64,000 nt of DNA from an uncultured Desulfovibrio sp. Lineage in GTDB: Bacteria > Desulfobacterota > Desulfovibrionia > Desulfovibrionales > Desulfovibrionaceae. The notes under the pieces are model-generated. The model worked only from the letters and a program-made list of their open reading frames with translations. It searched no databases and was not told the origin of the DNA. Position numbers and translations under genes: made by a program. The stretch is taken from the NCBI GenBank assembly GCA_913063155.1, contig CAJXYU010000007.1, positions 186,001 through 250,000 of the forward strand. Direction: 5' to 3'. The first letter of the stretch is position 1; each line of letters begins with the position of its first letter. Positions 59,648-64,000 of the stretch are shown here, in pieces.

Positions 59648-60498
59648 TCCGTTCCCTGCCGAATTCCAGGGCCTATTCCTGGAGCTTCAACGGTTTTATT
59701 CTGCTCTATTTCGCGTTCCTGTTCGCGCCGTTGCTCGTCACCTGCGTGCTGGCCTTCAACAATTCGGACTTTCCGTCCCTGCCGTGGTACGGCTTCAGCC
59801 TGGACTGGTTCACCTCTGCAGGGCCGGACAGGATAGGCATCTTCCACGACGCGGGGAACCTGCGCGCCATCTGGACCAGCTTCCAGACCGCGTTTTTCGT
59901 CTCCATCCTCTGCGTGGTGGTGGGCACCTGCGCGGCCTTCCTGTTCGAGCAGGAGGAGTTTCCGTTCAAGGGGGCGCTCTATTTCCTCATGCTCGCGCCG
60001 CTGGTCATTCCCGGTGTCATCCTCGGCATCTCCATCCTGTTGGGGGCCAACAGCGCAGGCATGTTCCTGGAGGACAACCTCGGCCTCGACCTGGAGATCC
60101 TGCGGCCCAGTTTCTGGCTGGTGGTGCTCGGCCAGTTCTCGTTCATCACCACCTTCGTGACTCTGGTGGTCTCGGCCCGGCTGCGCAAGTTCGACCGTTC
60201 CCTGGAGGAGGCGGCGTTGAACCTCGGGGCCAACCGCTTCGAGGTCATCTGGCACATCACGCTCAAGTTCCTGCGCCCGGCCATCATCGGTTCCGCGGCC
60301 GTGGCCTTTCTCATGAGCTTCGAAAACTTCAACACCACGCTCTTCCTGGTGGGCTCGGAGCCGACCTTGCCCATCAACCTGTACCTGCAGGTGCGCGACG
60401 GCAGCACGCCGGTGATCAATGCGGTGTCGCTGTTGCTCATCGTGGGTACCTCGCTGCTGGCGCTGGTGAATTTGTATTTCACCAAAGAGAAGGAGTAA
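59644..60498 (+). CDS. potC: polyamine ABC transporter, permease subunit C
   Basis: Second permease of 284 aa with six TM segments (GFILLYFAFLFAPLLVTCVLAF is TM1). The EAA loop is SLEEAALNLGANRFEVIWHITL. Family words are FNNSDFPSLPWYGFSLDWF and SFENFNTTLFLVG. It is the last gene of the operon. A strong terminator follows about 20 bases after the stop codon. Confidence 0.95.
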   Translation: MIRSLPNSRAYSWSFNGFILLYFAFLFAPLLVTCVLAFNNSDFPSLPWYGFSLDWFTSAGPDRIGIFHDAGNLRAIWTSFQTAFFVSILCVVVGTCAAFLFEQEEFPFKGALYFLMLAPLVIPGVILGISILLGANSAGMFLEDNLGLDLEILRPSFWLVVLGQFSFITTFVTLVVSARLRKFDRSLEEAALNLGANRFEVIWHITLKFLRPAIIGSAAVAFLMSFENFNTTLFLVGSEPTLPINLYLQVRDGSTPVINAVSLLLIVGTSLLALVNLYFTKEKE

Positions 60499-60519
60499 CT
60501 TTCAGTATTCAAGATATGA

Positions 60520-60555
60520 AAAACCGGCCCACGGGAAGTCCCGTGGGCCGGTTTT
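60520..60555. terminator. bidirectional terminator between potC and the helicase gene
   Basis: A 16-bp perfect stem (AAAACCGGCCCACGGG at 60520-60535 with CCCGTGGGCCGGTTTT at 60540-60555) closes a 4-base loop and serves both convergent genes. Confidence 0.95.
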
Positions 60556-60575
60556 ATTATGCGGTTTATTTCAAG

Positions 60576-62177
60576 CTATTCGCTTTTCGGTCTTCTGCGG
60601 CGCGGCCTTCTGCGGCGGCGCGGCTTGTCCGTATCCTCTTCAGGGGAAGCGGCCTGCTTCGGCTGATCGTCCCGGGCTTTTTCCCTCGGCTTATCTTCCC
60701 TCGGAGCAGCATCCCTGGGAATGTCGCTTTTGGGCTTGGGTTTTCTGCTCCGTTTCCGTTTGGGCTTGGATTTTTTTTCTTCGGGCTCGGCCTGGGCTTC
60801 GGCTTTCCCTTCAGGTTCGGCGGGAGCCAGGCGCATGGAATTTTGGTAGACCTCATCCAGCAGCATGGCCAGCTGCACCAGTCCGTCTTCGTCCTCGGCC
60901 AGATTTTTGGCCATGTCCAGCAGGCGCGCGATACGTTCGCCCTGCAAACCGTCCAGCTTGCGACGCTTGGCATCCAGCAGGGCGGTGATGCGTTCTTCGA
61001 TGACTTTGGTCACTTCTTCATCCTTGGGTTCTTCCTGCTCGATGAGCTGGATTTTGTAGCGATAGGCTATGCGCTTCATCTCCGAGATCTGTCCGATGTC
61101 CGCAAAGGTGATGACCGTGCCCGAGGCGCCGGCCCGGCCCGTACGGCCCGCGCGGTGGATGTAGGATTCGGGGTCGTCCGGCGGTTCGTACAGGAAAACG
61201 TGGGAGAGGTCCGGGATGTCGATGCCGCGCGCCGCCACGTCCGTGGCCACCAGGAAACGCAGGTGCCGCTTGCGGATGCGTGTCAGCACCCGTTCTCGCT
61301 TGCTCTGGGTCAGGTCCGAGGAGATGGCCTCGGCCTCGTACCCGAAGTTCTTGAGCACTTCGGCGATGTAGTGCACGTCGCGCTTGGTGTTGGAAAAGAT
61401 GATGGCCGAGCTCGGGTTTTCCAGTTCGATGAGCCGCATGAGGATGCGTTCCTTGCCCATGGCCGGCACCTTGCACATGATGTGCGCGATGTGGGCCACG
61501 TGCACCTGGTCGCCGGAGAGGCTGAGCATCTCGGGCTTGTTCAGGAACTCGTCCGCCAGCCGCAGCACGATGCCGGGGTAGGTGGCCGAGAACATGAATG
61601 CGGAAAAGTCTTTTTGGGGCAGGTAGCGCTGGATTTCGCGCATGTCCGGGTAGAATCCCACCGAGAGCATGCGGTCGGCCTCGTCGAAGATGAGCACTTC
61701 CAGGTTATCCAACTCGAGGTTTCGTTTGAGCAGGTGATCCAGGATGCGGCCCGGCGTTCCCACCACGAGCTGCGCACCCTTGCGGAATGCGTCGATCTGT
61801 CCTTTGTAGCCCACGCCTCCGTACACCTCCACCACGTTGATGCCCGAATCGCCGGACAGCTTGCGCGCCTCTTCGGCCACCTGACGGGCCAGTTCGCGGG
61901 TGGGCACCAGTACCAGGGCCTGGCACTGGAGCAGGGCGGGGTTGAGCTTTTCGAGCAGCGGCAGCACGAATGCGCCGGTCTTGCCGCTTCCGGTACGGGC
62001 CTGGACCATGATGTCACGGCCTTCAAGCAGGTAGGGGATGGCCTTTTTCTGGACCGGTGTCAGGGTGTTCCAGCCAGCGCGTTTGCAGGCATCCTGCAGG
62101 CCGGCGGGCAGCTCGGAGAGGGTGGTTTCCGGGATGGGGGTCCGGGTTTCTTCAGTTGTTTTTGTGTCTTCTTGCAT
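60576..62177 (-). CDS. DEAD-box ATP-dependent RNA helicase
   Basis: Helicase of 533 aa. The Q motif region TPVQKKAIPYL, motif I ARTGSGKT, Ia PTRELARQ, Ib TPGRILD, II DEAD, III SAT, IV IIFSNT, V ATDVAARGIDIPD and VI HRAGRTGR are all present. After the core, a helical stretch (KVIEERITALLDAKRRKLDG) leads to a low-complexity tail of about 90 residues rich in Lys, Arg, Pro and Glu, probably for RNA binding. It resembles the RhlE/CsdA group. The Shine-Dalgarno is weak, as seen in cold-regulated helicases with structured leaders, but no such leader is evident. Confidence 0.95.
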   Translation of the reverse strand: MQEDTKTTEETRTPIPETTLSELPAGLQDACKRAGWNTLTPVQKKAIPYLLEGRDIMVQARTGSGKTGAFVLPLLEKLNPALLQCQALVLVPTRELARQVAEEARKLSGDSGINVVEVYGGVGYKGQIDAFRKGAQLVVGTPGRILDHLLKRNLELDNLEVLIFDEADRMLSVGFYPDMREIQRYLPQKDFSAFMFSATYPGIVLRLADEFLNKPEMLSLSGDQVHVAHIAHIMCKVPAMGKERILMRLIELENPSSAIIFSNTKRDVHYIAEVLKNFGYEAEAISSDLTQSKRERVLTRIRKRHLRFLVATDVAARGIDIPDLSHVFLYEPPDDPESYIHRAGRTGRAGASGTVITFADIGQISEMKRIAYRYKIQLIEQEEPKDEEVTKVIEERITALLDAKRRKLDGLQGERIARLLDMAKNLAEDEDGLVQLAMLLDEVYQNSMRLAPAEPEGKAEAQAEPEEKKSKPKRKRSRKPKPKSDIPRDAAPREDKPREKARDDQPKQAASPEEDTDKPRRRRRPRRRRPKSE

Positions 62178-62292
62178 ATGATTCCATACATGATTCGTGA
62201 ATTCTTCCTGTTAGCTAGCCGTTTCACGGCGTTTGTGCAACTCCATGCATGGGGTCTTTCGGAAATGAAAAGAAAATATAACGGAATATGGG

Positions 62293-63186
62293 CTACCGGG
62301 AGCCCGGCAGCACGGCGTCCTTGTTGAGCAGTCGCCACGACTCGATCTGCTTGTTGAAAAGACCGGCCGCGGTAAGCATGCCCCGGATGAAGCCGCGTTT
62401 ACGCAGTACCTTGAGCCCTTTCTGCAGGGCGGCATGGATGCGGATTCCCATGGGATGTTTTCTGGATACGAGAAAGTGCCTGCTTTCCAGCAATGCGAAT
62501 TTGAGGCCCGGTACCGGCAGGAATCGCTTGCCGTGCATTATGCCGCTCAGGTCCTTGTTGGCGCTTGCTTCAAGGGGAACCCAGCCCGCGCGGCCGGCAA
62601 TCACCATCTTGATCATGCTTTCGAATGTGGCGCATTTTTGCAGGTTGCTTATGCCCAGCTTTCGCAGAACCCTGTCGTCACTGTCCCAATGCAGGCCGAT
62701 GATGCCGCCTGTGGCGTTGAGATCCTCGACGGAAGTGGCCGCAAGAGCGTCCGGGTTGTCCGCCGTGGTGTAGAACACCTTTTGAAATTCCCCGTATCGG
62801 GTGATCGGTGCGCTGACGAAGAAAAGGTCGGGTTCGTCAAAGAGACGCGATGTGGCGGGAACCTGTTGTGCTCCGATCACGGCATTTCCCAACGACACCT
62901 CGAGATTGGTTCTTTGGGTGTTCGGAGTAAGCAGAAATTTCAACTTGCAGTCGAGTCCCCCGGCGCGCAGCGCCTCGGTGATGATGATGAGATCCGCCGT
63001 CGCACGGCTCAAGGTCCCCCGGGTGATGTTTTTCGGGTCGAGCGGAGCGGTTTTGTTTTTTTTCATGAAATCCAGATACGCTTTGTGGTCCGCCTTGACG
63101 ATGGCCACCGGCACGGGCTCCCCGCATTTGCCCTGAGCAGGGCGGAAGAAAAGCAACGTTGCTATGCAAAGGAGTGCGAGACGCAT
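62293..63186 (-). CDS. exported protein, solute-binding-like
   Basis: Protein of 297 aa with a signal peptide (LALLCIATLLFFRPAQGKC). The mature part has the two-lobe plan of periplasmic binding proteins: LSRATADLIIITEALRAGGLDCKLKFLL in two parts, NAVIGAQQVPATSRLFD, APITRYGEFQKVFYT, AGRAGWVPLEASANKDLSG and a final helical part. It resembles the family 3-like sensory binding proteins used beside kinases. No transporter is near; the gene stands alone 115 bases upstream of the helicase gene in the same direction, so they may share transcripts. A start further upstream is possible, but the signal peptide supports 63186. Confidence 0.75.
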   Translation of the reverse strand: MRLALLCIATLLFFRPAQGKCGEPVPVAIVKADHKAYLDFMKKNKTAPLDPKNITRGTLSRATADLIIITEALRAGGLDCKLKFLLTPNTQRTNLEVSLGNAVIGAQQVPATSRLFDEPDLFFVSAPITRYGEFQKVFYTTADNPDALAATSVEDLNATGGIIGLHWDSDDRVLRKLGISNLQKCATFESMIKMVIAGRAGWVPLEASANKDLSGIMHGKRFLPVPGLKFALLESRHFLVSRKHPMGIRIHAALQKGLKVLRKRGFIRGMLTAAGLFNKQIESWRLLNKDAVLPGSR

Positions 63187-63413
63187 TTTGAATCCATCTT
63201 GGGGTTTTGTACGGAGTCCGTGCACCGACTTGACGGCGAAATACTCTTATCACAGGTCTGAAATATCGCAAAACCAATATGGATGTGCGTGAATTTCAGC
63301 AGCATGGAGAAGCCTGGATCAATATTTCATTGCCTCCGCCGCTTTCGATGAGGTATTGGGTGTTTCATATTCATTCCCTCGTGTGGTGTAGCCGCGTACT
63401 CAAGGAGAGGCTC

Positions 63414-64000
63414 ATGATGAAAATCATACCGCCGTTGGTGCTTGCGGCGTCTTTGGTTCTGTTGACGGCCATGGCCGCCCAGGCTTTTGAAATGACCATC
63501 ATCCACGTCAACGACACCCATTCCCATTTGGAATCTTCCGTGGACAAGCTCTCGTTCGACGGGAAAAAGACCTACGTGCGGCTGGGTGGATGGGATCGTC
63601 TCAAAACCAAGGTGGACCAGGTTCGGGCCGAAAAAAAGAACGTGGCCCTGCTGCACGCCGGGGACGCGGTACAGGGCACCTTGTACTTCACGAAATACAA
63701 GGGACTGCCTGAAATGGAGTTCATGAATCTTCTGGGCTTCGACGCCATGGTGCTCGGGAACCATGAGTTCGACAAGGGACCCCAGGTGCTGGCCGAGTTT
63801 TTGGGCTATGCCGAATTTCCGCTTCTTTCGGCCAACGCCAACATGGATGCGGTCACAAAGCTCAAGGCCGAGGTCAAGCCGTACACCATTCTCGAGTACA
63901 ACGGCGAGAAGGTCGGCGTCATCGGCCTGACTCTCAAGGACACCGCCGTGATTTCCAGCCCCGGTCCGGTGACGTTCGCCGACGAAACCGCGACTGCGAA
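63414..64000 (+). CDS. 5'-nucleotidase/UshA-like metallophosphatase, N-terminal part (cut by window end)
   Basis: The first 195 codons of a periplasmic nucleotidase. The signal peptide (IIPPLVLAASLVLLTAMAAQA) is followed at once by the metal-site motif MTIIHVNDTHSHLE. Next come LLHAGDAVQGTLYFTKYKG, with the second Asp, and VLGNHEFDKGP, with the catalytic Asn-His. These are the calcineurin-like residues for a two-metal site. AAGGAG lies 6 bases before ATG 63414; a second ATG follows directly. The gene runs past the end of the window, so the C-terminal nucleotide-binding domain is not seen. Confidence 0.92.
   Translation, partial: MMKIIPPLVLAASLVLLTAMAAQAFEMTIIHVNDTHSHLESSVDKLSFDGKKTYVRLGGWDRLKTKVDQVRAEKKNVALLHAGDAVQGTLYFTKYKGLPEMEFMNLLGFDAMVLGNHEFDKGPQVLAEFLGYAEFPLLSANANMDAVTKLKAEVKPYTILEYNGEKVGVIGLTLKDTAVISSPGPVTFADETATA

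Overview
The window (about 60% G+C, no rRNA, tRNA, IS element or CRISPR seen) looks like a chromosome segment of a Desulfovibrionaceae sulfate reducer (Desulfovibrio/Pseudodesulfovibrio type). The basis is a Desulfovibrio-type flavodoxin, many two-component and c-di-nucleotide signalling genes, long TauE/SafE permeases and a complex I lacking the NADH module. The taxonomic call is inference; there is no marker gene in the window.

Left part (1-11.4 kb): a tandem-Usp protein and a DASS/SLC13 permease face a flavodoxin gene whose promoter holds a Fur-like box. Next comes a probable sigma-54 operon (perfect -24/-12 element at 3404-3419) with a Cache histidine kinase, three consecutive stand-alone receiver proteins, a TauE/SafE permease and a two-TM unknown protein. 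It is followed by a soluble PAS kinase coupled to an NtrC-type sigma-54 activator, a natural candidate for controlling that promoter.

Centre (11.4-28.4 kb): a long minus-strand operon nuoA-B-CD-H-I-J-K, two MrpD/NuoL-like subunits with a 90-aa membrane peptide between them, nuoM, nuoN, a four-cluster ferredoxin, a second TauE/SafE permease and an unknown membrane protein. There is no nuoEFG, and there are four antiporter-like subunits instead of the usual three. Divergent from it is an orphan PhsA/PsrA-like molybdoenzyme without a Tat signal. Electron flow through the ferredoxin and this enzyme is conjecture.

28.6-39 kb: a minus-strand signalling cluster with a large PAS/GAF kinase, a lipoprotein PhnD-like binding protein, a membrane kinase with a cysteine cluster, a receiver, a PEP-synthase-like phosphotransferase lacking the PEP barrel, and a dual-specificity phosphatase joined to a cysteine-rich domain. 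I regard it as the best candidate here for an undescribed pathway.

39-64 kb: cfa; a possible structured RNA; two 301-aa PAS-GGDEF paralogues (one active-looking, one degenerate) flanking an Hsp20 gene; an HD hydrolase; orphan binding proteins; an MCP; a kinase-Usp pair; an esterase; mnmM; a stand-alone RluA N-terminal-like protein; greA; a Cache-adenylate cyclase with a sugar-type binding protein; the potDABC polyamine importer; a DEAD-box helicase; and a 5'-nucleotidase cut by the window end. Starts were chosen from Shine-Dalgarno sequences, ATGA overlaps and paralogue alignment. Family calls come from motif recognition by eye, with no database search.
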